A stretch of 64,000 nucleotides of DNA, taken from positions 634,131 through 698,130 of the forward strand of contig QFDA01000001.1 in the NCBI GenBank assembly GCA_003130815.1, read 5' to 3'. The stretch's first letter is position 1; every line of letters begins with the position of its first letter. Below are positions 16,102-22,690 of the stretch, in pieces. This DNA is from Bacteroidetes bacterium SCGC AAA795-G10. Lineage in GTDB: Bacteria > Bacteroidota > Bacteroidia > Flavobacteriales > Flavobacteriaceae. Below the pieces are notes generated by a model. It was not told where the DNA came from, searched no databases, and saw only the letters and a program-made list of their open reading frames with translations. The translations under genes and the position numbers were made by a program.

Positions 16102-16596
16102 TTTTATTTAGATTTACGATTAACAGTAACCAATATACTATAATGCTTAATATAAACCATATGCCATATAATTTTGAAAGATATTTGAAGAGGTATATGT
16201 AAATCAATATTAATAACTTTCTAAAACTAACCTCTAAAATTAAATAGTATAATAGAATTTAATTTGGTACTATTACATATAAAATTTTACTTGTTTGAAT
16301 TACAGCATATTACCATCAGCTACCTCTATTATACTATAAGATTTTTCATTAAGATTAATTTTTTGATACTAAAAACTAATGTAGTTTTGTAAATATTCTT
16401 TTTTGAATAAGTTGGTTTATGGTTTAAGGGTACCACTTCTTAGGTGCCCTTTTTTATTTTCACGATTATTTGCTTTATACATACTCAGAGTATATTTATA
16501 ATTCATTGTTATTTAGAATTAGTTTAATTATGTATTAGTCCAGTAATTTGGAAACTTACGATACCTTAATATATATTTGTGGTAAATAAAAAAGAT
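16102..16596. other. Long gene-free stretch
   Basis: No ORF of note is present. The left end holds the start region of the OsmC gene (minus strand). The right half contains a promoter-like element and a strong terminator that together would give a short transcript (see 16382-16456), and a second promoter-like TATATTTG at 16572-16579 just before the small Cys-rich ORF. The central 200 bases show nothing recognisable. Confidence 0.5.
16382..16456 (+). ncRNA. Candidate short transcript (promoter to terminator)
   Basis: TAGTTTTG at 16382-16389 fits the Bacteroidota -7 element TAnnTTTG, with a TTG 16 bases before it. About 40 bases later comes a strong hairpin AAGGGTACC-ACTTCTTA-GGTGCCCTT followed by TTTTTTATTTT (16426-16456). 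Nothing in between codes for protein. It could be a small RNA or a prematurely terminated leader. Confidence 0.4.
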
Positions 16597-16731
16597 ATGG
16601 ATATTTTAAAAATAAGTAATAGTTGTATAAACTGTGACAACTTAAACCACGAACTTAAAAGATGTGGTATTCACGAAGTTGAAGTAAGTGAAAAATATAC
16701 TTGTGCAGAATTCAGAACTGATTCCGCTTAA
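16597..16731 (+). CDS. Small four-cysteine protein
   Basis: A 44-residue ORF with a C-x2-C pair at residues 10 and 13 (SCINCDN) and two more cysteines at 23 and 36 (KRCG, YTCAEF). The spacing suggests a tiny zinc- or iron-binding ribbon. It has a promoter-like TATATTTG about 20 bases before the ATG and its own terminator afterwards, which strongly supports a real transcription unit. Function unknown. Confidence 0.6.
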   Translation: MDILKISNSCINCDNLNHELKRCGIHEVEVSEKYTCAEFRTDSA

Positions 16732-16762
16732 CCTACCACACAACTCAATTTTATAAATTATT

Positions 16763-16790
16763 AAAGAGCTTTTGATAAAGCTCTTTTTTT
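16763..16790 (+). terminator. Intrinsic terminator
   Basis: AAAGAGCTTT-TGAT-AAAGCTCTTT stem followed by TTTT, just after the small Cys-rich gene. Confidence 0.85.
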
Positions 16791-16903
16791 ATGCAATATA
16801 ATCACATAAATTTCATAATTATGTTTTGCGATATATGGTTAAAATTTTAGACAATAGATCTACAAAATGTAAATTAGATTAACCAAGAAAAAAATTTAAG
16901 ATT

Positions 16904-17305
16904 ATGAAAATTATTAACGAATTTAAAGAGTTTGCCTTAAGAGGTAATATGATTGAAATGGCTGTGGGAATAGTGATAGGAGCATCATTTAACTCAGTAG
17001 TTGATTCACTAGTTAAAAATATTTTATTGCCACCACTGTCAATGTTATCTCAAGGCATAAATTTTCAAGAAAAAAAATTAATTCTAAGAAAAGCAACTGA
17101 AAGCTACAGTGAAGTGTCGATTGAATATGGCTTATTTATAAATAATATGGTTGATTTTACTATTGTAGGCTTTACAATATTTTTGGTAATTAAATTATTT
17201 AATTCATTGAGGAAAAAATCTGAAGATATTTCAGATAAATCTGTTGAGACACCAAAACAAATTATTTTGTTGACAGAGATTAGAGACCTTCTAAAAAAGT
17301 CTTAG
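16904..17305 (+). CDS. mscL: Large-conductance mechanosensitive channel MscL
   Basis: 133 residues, the usual MscL length. The N-terminal amphipathic helix and first transmembrane helix are intact (FKEFALRGNMIEMAVGIVIG, then ASFNSVVDSLVKNILLPPL), followed by a shortened periplasmic loop, the second transmembrane helix (GLFINNMVDFTIVGFTIFLVIKLFN) and a C-terminal charged helix ending LTEIRDLLKKS, which forms the cytoplasmic bundle. The homopentamer opens on membrane tension as an osmotic safety valve. Stand-alone gene. Confidence 0.97.
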   Translation: MKIINEFKEFALRGNMIEMAVGIVIGASFNSVVDSLVKNILLPPLSMLSQGINFQEKKLILRKATESYSEVSIEYGLFINNMVDFTIVGFTIFLVIKLFNSLRKKSEDISDKSVETPKQIILLTEIRDLLKKS

Positions 17306-17344
17306 ATTCATTTTAGACATCATTTAAATTAACACAAAGTAAGT

Positions 17345-17391
17345 TTGTAAATCTTTGTATATTAAAGCATTAATATATAAATCAATTTAAA
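17345..17391 (+). promoter_or_regulatory. Shared cassette leader with promoter-like element
   Basis: TAAATCTTTGTATATT at the left end and ATATAAATCAATTTAAAATG at the start codon repeat the arrangement seen on the minus strand before 8120, 9015 and 10512. Confidence 0.55.
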
Positions 17392-17922
17392 ATGAAAAAG
17401 TTTTTAATCTTAATGATATCTATTGGAATTCTTAGCTGTGCTAATAATAAGACAGAGCAGGTTTCTACAATCAAAATAAAAGATGAAAAAGCTCAGAAAA
17501 TTTCTGAAATGATGAAGAGTTACGTTAGTAATAGCTTAGATTCCAGTATTATTTCTGATGATGCTAAAATTAAATTTAACCAGCTTGAAATGACTAAATC
17601 TGATTTTGAAAATTTGGTAAATACTCATCATGCCATGTTTAGTGAGATTAGTTTTCCAGAAGGTTGGATGGAGACGGTTAATTACACAGGTGATGATGTA
17701 AAAAATGCAGGAGGCAACTATGCTGAAGATTATGGAAGCACTTGGACAAGTCATTGGAGTGATTGGACAGCTGTATCGAAAATCTCTGGCGACACAATAT
17801 CAAATCCCTGCTTTTTTGGTTACAAATGGGAGAATGACAAGGTTGTGGTGATAAATGCTATTTTTCCAGATGAGGCTTTTAACAAAGAAGTTGCGTTGTT
17901 CATGGAAGCGAATAAAAAATAG
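17392..17922 (+). CDS. NTF2/SnoaL-like lipoprotein
   Basis: 176 residues with a lipobox (IGILSC, Cys16). The mature domain follows the pattern of the 474-965 lipoprotein: SNSLDSSIISDDAKIKFNQLEM, THHAMFSEISF, then SWTSHW-type motif (STWTSHWSDWTAV) and a closing GYKWENDKVVVINAIFPDE. It is an NTF2-like domain, probably ligand-binding. The shared leader ATAAATCAATTTAAAATG sits at the start with CTTTGTATATT upstream. Confidence 0.7.
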   Translation: MKKFLILMISIGILSCANNKTEQVSTIKIKDEKAQKISEMMKSYVSNSLDSSIISDDAKIKFNQLEMTKSDFENLVNTHHAMFSEISFPEGWMETVNYTGDDVKNAGGNYAEDYGSTWTSHWSDWTAVSKISGDTISNPCFFGYKWENDKVVVINAIFPDEAFNKEVALFMEANKK

Positions 17923-17999
17923 TTTTATTTAATTACTTTTTGGGGGTAAAGTATGATAAATATTTTTCACCCCCCCCAAAAAGCATAACTTTTAAAAAA

Positions 18000-19040
18000 T
18001 TGAAAAGACAGTTTACTTTTCTTTTCATCTTATTAATTCATCAAGCAGCTAATTGTCAAAGTGAATTCGATAGTTTATTTGTAAACTCACCAAAAGAGAG
18101 CATAAATAAAATAAAAATTGAATTTAATGATGACTATGGTAATAAAACCTTTTTGCCCTTAATTGTTATAAAAGGGAAAGATCAAGGAATCGTATTTACC
18201 ATTTTAGCTGGAGTTCACGGAGCAGAATATGCTCCTATTATTGCAACTCAAAAATTAATTAAAAAATTAGAATTAAATAAGTTATCAGGGACCATCATTA
18301 TACTCCCTATAACAAATATTGGTGCGTTTTATTCGAGTACACCATATGTAAACCCGATTGATAATTTAAATATAAATAGAATTTTCCCTGGTAATGAAAA
18401 TGGAAGTGTTTCAGAAAAAATAGCACACTTCATTGCAACAAAGATTATTCCCGTAAGTGATTTTTTTCTTGACGTTCACAGCGGTGATGCCAATGAAGAT
18501 CTTCTACCTTTTGTATGTTATTATGACAACGAAAATTATCCTTTTCAAACTAAAATGGCAAAGGAGCTTTCTGAATATAGTGGCTTTGAAAATGTAATAT
18601 CTTATCCATATACAATTAAAATTACCGAGCCTGCACTCTATGCATTTAAACAAGCTACTCAAGTTGGGAAAATTGCTTTAAGTTTTGAAAGTGGTAAACT
18701 TGGATATCTTCAACCAAAAGCAGTCTCCAGAATTTTAAGAGGATATTTTAGAATATTTGATAAATTAAAAATTTATGAATACAACGATCCTTTGGGGGAA
18801 ACAAAATTCAAAATGTTGAATAGCCCCTATTATATAAAGTCTAAATTTCAAGGTATTTTATATTCAGAGTACAAGGCAGGAGAGAAAGTACTTAAAAATA
18901 GAGAGTTGGGTTTTATTACAGATGAGTTTGGTAAAATTATTGAAAGATACTTTGCCACCAAATCGGGAACTATTTTGTATATGAAGGGTACCCCTCCTGT
19001 AAATATTGGTGATACCGTATTTAGCATAAGTCCTAATTAA
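18000..19040 (+). CDS. Exported M14-type aspartoacylase/succinylglutamate desuccinylase
   Basis: 346 residues from a TTG at 18000, the start that gives a Sec signal (LKRQFTFLFILLIHQAANCQ). The zinc site of the AstE/AspA group is complete: His73 and Glu76 in GVHGAEYAPI and His160 in FLDVHSGDA, with NLNINRIFPG supplying the substrate-binding Arg and SFESGKLG the late catalytic Glu. It should deacylate a small N-acyl amino acid or related amide in the periplasm. Upstream in the same frame lies a TTG at 17940, and out of frame an ATG at 17954 separated by a run of eight Cs (17970-17977); one more C would join that ATG to this frame. Confidence 0.8.
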   Translation: MKRQFTFLFILLIHQAANCQSEFDSLFVNSPKESINKIKIEFNDDYGNKTFLPLIVIKGKDQGIVFTILAGVHGAEYAPIIATQKLIKKLELNKLSGTIIILPITNIGAFYSSTPYVNPIDNLNINRIFPGNENGSVSEKIAHFIATKIIPVSDFFLDVHSGDANEDLLPFVCYYDNENYPFQTKMAKELSEYSGFENVISYPYTIKITEPALYAFKQATQVGKIALSFESGKLGYLQPKAVSRILRGYFRIFDKLKIYEYNDPLGETKFKMLNSPYYIKSKFQGILYSEYKAGEKVLKNRELGFITDEFGKIIERYFATKSGTILYMKGTPPVNIGDTVFSISPN

Positions 19041-19059
19041 TTAAAAATGTTTTAGATCA

Positions 19060-19563
19060 ATGAAAATTAAAAATAGCAAATTAGAGGACTTGGATACCAT
19101 TTTCAAATTATATGAAATAGCGACAGCCTTTATGAAATCAAAAGCGGAAGTAGCTTGGCCAAAATTTGAAAAAAAAATGGTAATAGCTGAGATAAAAAAT
19201 AAATCGCAATGGAAATTAGAAATTGATGGACAAGTTGCCTGCGTTTGGGCAACTACTTTTAAAGATGAGTTGATTTGGGGAGAAGACGACGCACCTTCAC
19301 TTTATATTCATCGTATTGCGTCGAATCCTTCATTTCGAGGGCAGAGATTGGTGGGGAAAATTTTAGACTGGAGCAAAAAATATTGTATCGAAAACAAACT
19401 TAAGTTTGTAAGAATGGATACAGTAGGGTTAAATAAAGGGCTAATAAAACACTATGGAAGTTTTGGCTTTGATTTTATGGGTATAAAAAAACTAAAAGAC
19501 ACAACAAATTTGCCAGACCACTACAAAGAGGATGACGTTTGTTTATTTCAAAAAGAGCTTTAA
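19060..19563 (+). CDS. GNAT-family N-acetyltransferase
   Basis: 167 residues with no signal. GNAT fold in order: IKNSKLEDLDTIFKLYEIA (strand 1 and helix 1), EIDGQVACVWATT (strands 2-3), LYIHRIASNPSFRGQRLVGKILDWSKKY containing the acetyl-CoA pyrophosphate loop R-G-Q-R-L-V, then KFVRMDTVGLNKGLIKHYGSFGFDFMG, the usual N-x-x-x-x-x-Y-x-x-x-G-F end motif. It acetylates an unknown small substrate in the cytoplasm. It starts 19 bases after the M14-type gene and could be cotranscribed with it. Confidence 0.88.
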   Translation: MKIKNSKLEDLDTIFKLYEIATAFMKSKAEVAWPKFEKKMVIAEIKNKSQWKLEIDGQVACVWATTFKDELIWGEDDAPSLYIHRIASNPSFRGQRLVGKILDWSKKYCIENKLKFVRMDTVGLNKGLIKHYGSFGFDFMGIKKLKDTTNLPDHYKEDDVCLFQKEL

Positions 19564-19682
19564 CAGCAAATTACTTTTTTTAGAAAACTTTTAATTTAAT
19601 CTCTCTAAAAATATAAAGAATTACCATCGGGAAAGATAAAATCTAATTATGTAAATTGTATATGAATATAAATTAACTTAAA

Positions 19683-20327
19683 ATGAAAAAACTGTTTATT
19701 ATTAATCTTCTTCTTTTTGGACTATTAGCTTGCAATAATGCTCCAGCAACAGTTGAGAAAGAAACAACAAAAGATAATGGGGAACCAGACCTACCTCATA
19801 CTTCAGCTGAATGGAAAATATGGGCTTTAAGTACTGCAGCACCCTCGTTTATAGCAGCAAATTGCACTGTAATTGATTCTGATGGGAAAACTATTTTAAG
19901 AGAAGGAACAAATGGTTGGACCGCAATGGCCGGAAATCCTAGGGGGATGTCAGATCCTGAAAATGGATGGAAAGATCCTCATGAAGCAATGCCAATGGTA
20001 ATGGATGCTCAAGGTATGAAATGGGCTATGGCTTTTATGACAGGACAAAAGCCTGAACTAGATCGAGATGGTTGGATGTATATGCTTCATGGAGACATGG
20101 GAGAAGATAATACAAAGCAATTGGTTTTTAATAAAGAGGATGCCGCTGAAGGACATTGGATTGTATCAGGCCCTCACTTGATGCTAATGCCTAAAGATCC
20201 TTCCTCTTTAAAAGGTTTAACAACAGACTTTAATTCCGGAGGACCATACATTATGTTTGAAGGAACAGGATATGATCATGTTATGATTCCAATTGAAGAC
20301 TATTATCGTTATCAACCTCAAAAATAA
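19683..20327 (+). CDS. Methionine-rich lipoprotein of unknown function
   Basis: 214 residues with a lipobox (FGLLAC, Cys17). The mature part is highly polar and rich in Met, Trp and Gly: EWKIWALSTAAPSFIAANCT, GTNGWTAMAGNPRGMSDPE, HEAMPMVMDAQGMKWAMAFM, LMLMPKDPSSL and YIMFEGTGYDHVMIP. The high count of Met near His may point to copper binding, though this is only a compositional hint. The sequence looks well conserved rather than random, but I do not recognise the family. A leader ATATAAATTAACTTAAAATG and an upstream ACCATCGGG block tie it to the cassette set. Confidence 0.6.
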   Translation: MKKLFIINLLLFGLLACNNAPATVEKETTKDNGEPDLPHTSAEWKIWALSTAAPSFIAANCTVIDSDGKTILREGTNGWTAMAGNPRGMSDPENGWKDPHEAMPMVMDAQGMKWAMAFMTGQKPELDRDGWMYMLHGDMGEDNTKQLVFNKEDAAEGHWIVSGPHLMLMPKDPSSLKGLTTDFNSGGPYIMFEGTGYDHVMIPIEDYYRYQPQK

Positions 20328-20334
20328 TTTATCG

Positions 20335-20358
20335 AAACCCTCCATTCAGGAGGGTTTT
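20335..20358 (+). terminator. Intrinsic terminator
   Basis: AAACCCTCC-ATTCA-GGAGGGTTTT directly after the Met-rich lipoprotein gene. Confidence 0.8.
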
Positions 20359-20394
20359 AAGTTTTCAAAATATCCTTTTTATAAATTTTATTAC

Positions 20395-20435
20395 TTCTTT
20401 GTATATTGCTTTTCTAAAAACATAAATCAATTAAA
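20395..20435 (+). promoter_or_regulatory. Shared cassette leader with promoter-like element
   Basis: TACTTCTTTGTATATTG, a 10-base spacer, then CATAAATCAATTAAAATG at the start of the tandem NTF2-like lipoprotein gene. Confidence 0.55.
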
Positions 20436-21335
20436 ATGAAAAAATATATTTTTATTTTCTCTACACTTATAACCATATCCTTTTTTTCTTGTCAAAATGA
20501 TGGAGGAGTTTGGCTTGGTGAAGGAGATAGTTACGGAAAATCATACACATTTGGAACACAAGCTGAAATTGACAACCTACAGGGTTTAGCTAAAGCATAC
20601 TCAGATTTAGATCTTGAAAAATCGTTTCCATACTATGCTGATGAATTTCTAACTGATAAGTTTAAAGAAAACCAAGCCAAATGGGCAGATGCAATGGAGA
20701 GCTTATCTATGGTTCCATATAAAATAATTCCTTTACATCAGAAAGATGGTGATTTTAAGCAGGTTTTGGCTTGGTCCAAAGAAGAAAGAATCTTTAAAAA
20801 TGGATCTTACCAGAAATTAGATTTAATGGAACAATTTGTTCTTGACAAAGCTGGGAAAGTCAAAGGATTTAAACAATGGGTAGCAATAGACTCTGCAAAT
20901 TACGGATTCCCTTACGGAGGTAAATTTTTTGGTAGAAAAGAAAGTGAGTATACAGGAAGACCTTTTGTTTTTTCTAATAGAAATGAAACAAAGATTATAG
21001 AACAAATGGTTGAAAGTTATAATAAAATGGATACAGAAGGTATGAAGATGGCTTTTGCAGATGAATTTGTTTTTAATGATTATAGGGGTCAAAAAGCTAC
21101 GTATAAAAAATCAGATCTAGCAAATTTTTTCAAACCCTTTAGATCTGTAAATTGGAAACTCAATGCAATAATTCCAATTAAAATTGCAAATACCGATGCT
21201 GCAAGCGGAGTAATTGTTAGGGGGACAGAGTCAAGAGTTTTTAAAAATGGTAGAAAATGGAACAAAGAACTAATGGAAATTTATTATTTCGATTTAGAAG
21301 GTAAAATTTCCTCCATGGAACAATTTGCTAAATAA
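20436..21335 (+). CDS. Tandem NTF2-like lipoprotein
   Basis: 299 residues with a lipobox (ISFFSC, Cys19). Two NTF2-like domains: residues about 45-155 (LAKAYSDLDLEKSFPYYADEF ... EERIFKNGSYQKLDLMEQFV) and about 180-298 (MVESYNKMDTEGMKMAFADEF ... ESRVFKNGRKWNKELMEIYYF). The shared Y-x-x-x-D, ADEF and R-(I/V)-F-K-N-G motifs make the internal duplication unmistakable. Its exported, lipid-anchored state matches the other NTF2-like proteins here. Function unknown; ligand binding is the safest guess. Confidence 0.75.
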   Translation: MKKYIFIFSTLITISFFSCQNDGGVWLGEGDSYGKSYTFGTQAEIDNLQGLAKAYSDLDLEKSFPYYADEFLTDKFKENQAKWADAMESLSMVPYKIIPLHQKDGDFKQVLAWSKEERIFKNGSYQKLDLMEQFVLDKAGKVKGFKQWVAIDSANYGFPYGGKFFGRKESEYTGRPFVFSNRNETKIIEQMVESYNKMDTEGMKMAFADEFVFNDYRGQKATYKKSDLANFFKPFRSVNWKLNAIIPIKIANTDAASGVIVRGTESRVFKNGRKWNKELMEIYYFDLEGKISSMEQFAK

Positions 21336-21341
21336 ATAGAT

Positions 21342-21369
21342 AACCCTCCAAAATATGGAGGGTTTTTTT
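21342..21369 (+). terminator. Intrinsic terminator
   Basis: AACCCTCCA-AAATA-TGGAGGGTTTTTTT after the tandem NTF2-like gene. Confidence 0.85.
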
Positions 21370-21404
21370 ATATTGCATTTTTATTAACCATAAATCAATT
21401 AAAA

Positions 21405-22136
21405 ATGAAAAAATTATTAATTACAATACTACTTTTTGCATTCTTTAGTAATGTAAACGCTCAAATTCTACAAATGAGAGTGCTAACTGTTGAAAATAAG
21501 GATATCCAAGAATTTGAATCGGCAGTTGCAAAAAAAACTCAAATGTATAATGGCAAAGGAGCCAAAGAAAAGTTTTTTACATTCAAAATTTTAACAGGTC
21601 CCAATGCTCAAAATTATGCTAGGGTGAGGGTAGTAAGAAATTTAGGCGAATTAGATTATCAAAATAGTAAAGGGAATAGTTACTGGTTCAAAAATGTTCC
21701 TCACACATCAGGTAGGGTAAGTCTTTGGGCCGTTAATAAAGATGCGAGTTATAGAACTGGTAATTATGAGGGAAATGATCATAGGAGAATTGCTATTTTA
21801 AGTTATAAAGAGGACAAAAAAGATGATTTTTGGACTTTCCAAATGAGGGCAAAAAAAGCTTATGAAAAAATTGGTCATCCATATAATAAAAGTATTTTAA
21901 ATCAGATCTCTGGAGGCTCCCGACGAAATGTTGTCATGATTCGGTGGGTATTTAAAAACTTTGAGGATGAAGAAAATTGGAGAAAAAATAGCGTTCCAAA
22001 ACTCATCGCTGCTTACAATGAATTATTTGGAGCATGGGATGTGGACTATAAAAAATTTAGAGAATCTCTTTCAGACGATTGGGGCTTGACAAGACATCAT
22101 AAATTTATGCCTAAATTAAGTTCTCCTAGGGAGTAA
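21405..22136 (+). CDS. Secreted two-domain protein, dimeric alpha/beta-barrel-like (family copy 5)
   Basis: 243 residues with a Sec signal (MKKLLITILLFAFFSNVNAQ). Halves: LQMRVLTVENKDIQEFESAVAKK / KFFTFKILTG / YARVRVVRNLGEL and RIAILSYKEDKKDDFWTFQM / KSILNQISGG / NVVMIRWVFKNFED. The repeat is weaker than in copies 1, 3 and 4 and lacks the E-Y-x-x-x-E motif, so it is a divergent member. It sits in a tight single-gene unit: the shared leader AACCATAAATCAATTAAAAATG begins right after the previous terminator, and its own terminator follows. Confidence 0.55.
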   Translation: MKKLLITILLFAFFSNVNAQILQMRVLTVENKDIQEFESAVAKKTQMYNGKGAKEKFFTFKILTGPNAQNYARVRVVRNLGELDYQNSKGNSYWFKNVPHTSGRVSLWAVNKDASYRTGNYEGNDHRRIAILSYKEDKKDDFWTFQMRAKKAYEKIGHPYNKSILNQISGGSRRNVVMIRWVFKNFEDEENWRKNSVPKLIAAYNELFGAWDVDYKKFRESLSDDWGLTRHHKFMPKLSSPRE

Positions 22137-22166
22137 ATTTTCTAATCTCGTATAAATTTATATTAT

Positions 22167-22200
22167 AAAAACCCACATAGTTGTTTCTATGAGGGTTTTT
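22167..22200 (+). terminator. Intrinsic terminator
   Basis: AAAACCCACATAG-TTGTTT-CTATGAGGGTTTTT, one internal A-A mismatch, after the 21405-22136 gene. Confidence 0.8.
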
Positions 22201-22230
22201 GTAATTTTATGGCAATACTAAAAGATTATT

Positions 22231-22680
22231 ATGATAAAAATTAAAGTATTACAAGCTCTATTTATTATTTCTGCTTCTCTAAGTGGTCAAGAAACAAGCT
22301 ATGGTGAAAATATAGAAGAGGGAAGTGTAATTGAAAATTCCCAAATCCAAAATTTATTTGCAGCTAAAAGAAAATTTAATGCAAAATTAGAAGCTAAAGT
22401 AACTGATGTTTGCCAAATGAAAGGATGTTGGATGAAATTAGATATCGGAAACGAAAAGGAAATTATGGTCAACTTTAAGGATTATTCATTTTTTGTACCT
22501 AAAAATATAATTGGAAAAAAAGTTGTGGTAAGTGGCGAGGCTTTTAAAAGAAATATATCTGTTGATGAATTAAAACATTATGCACGTGACAGAGGAGAAA
22601 AAGAGTTAGCTATTAGTTTAATTGTTGAACCGAAAGAAATATATTCCTTAACTGCCAAAGGAGTTGTCCTTTTACAATAA
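22231..22680 (+). CDS. DUF4920 exported protein
   Basis: 149 residues with a Sec signal (KVLQALFIISASLSGQ). It has the DUF4920 pattern: YGENIEEGSVI, AKLEAKVTDVCQMKGCWMKL with the paired cysteines C-x4-C, MVNFKDYSFFVPKNIIGKKVVVSGEAFK, and SVDELKHYARDRGEKE. These are small OB-fold-like periplasmic proteins of Bacteroidota, of unknown function. The two Cys could bind metal or form a disulfide. The gene end overlaps the widest possible frame of the downstream large lipoprotein gene, so the two may be cotranscribed. Confidence 0.85.
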   Translation: MIKIKVLQALFIISASLSGQETSYGENIEEGSVIENSQIQNLFAAKRKFNAKLEAKVTDVCQMKGCWMKLDIGNEKEIMVNFKDYSFFVPKNIIGKKVVVSGEAFKRNISVDELKHYARDRGEKELAISLIVEPKEIYSLTAKGVVLLQ

Positions 22681-22690
22681 AAAAAGAGTG

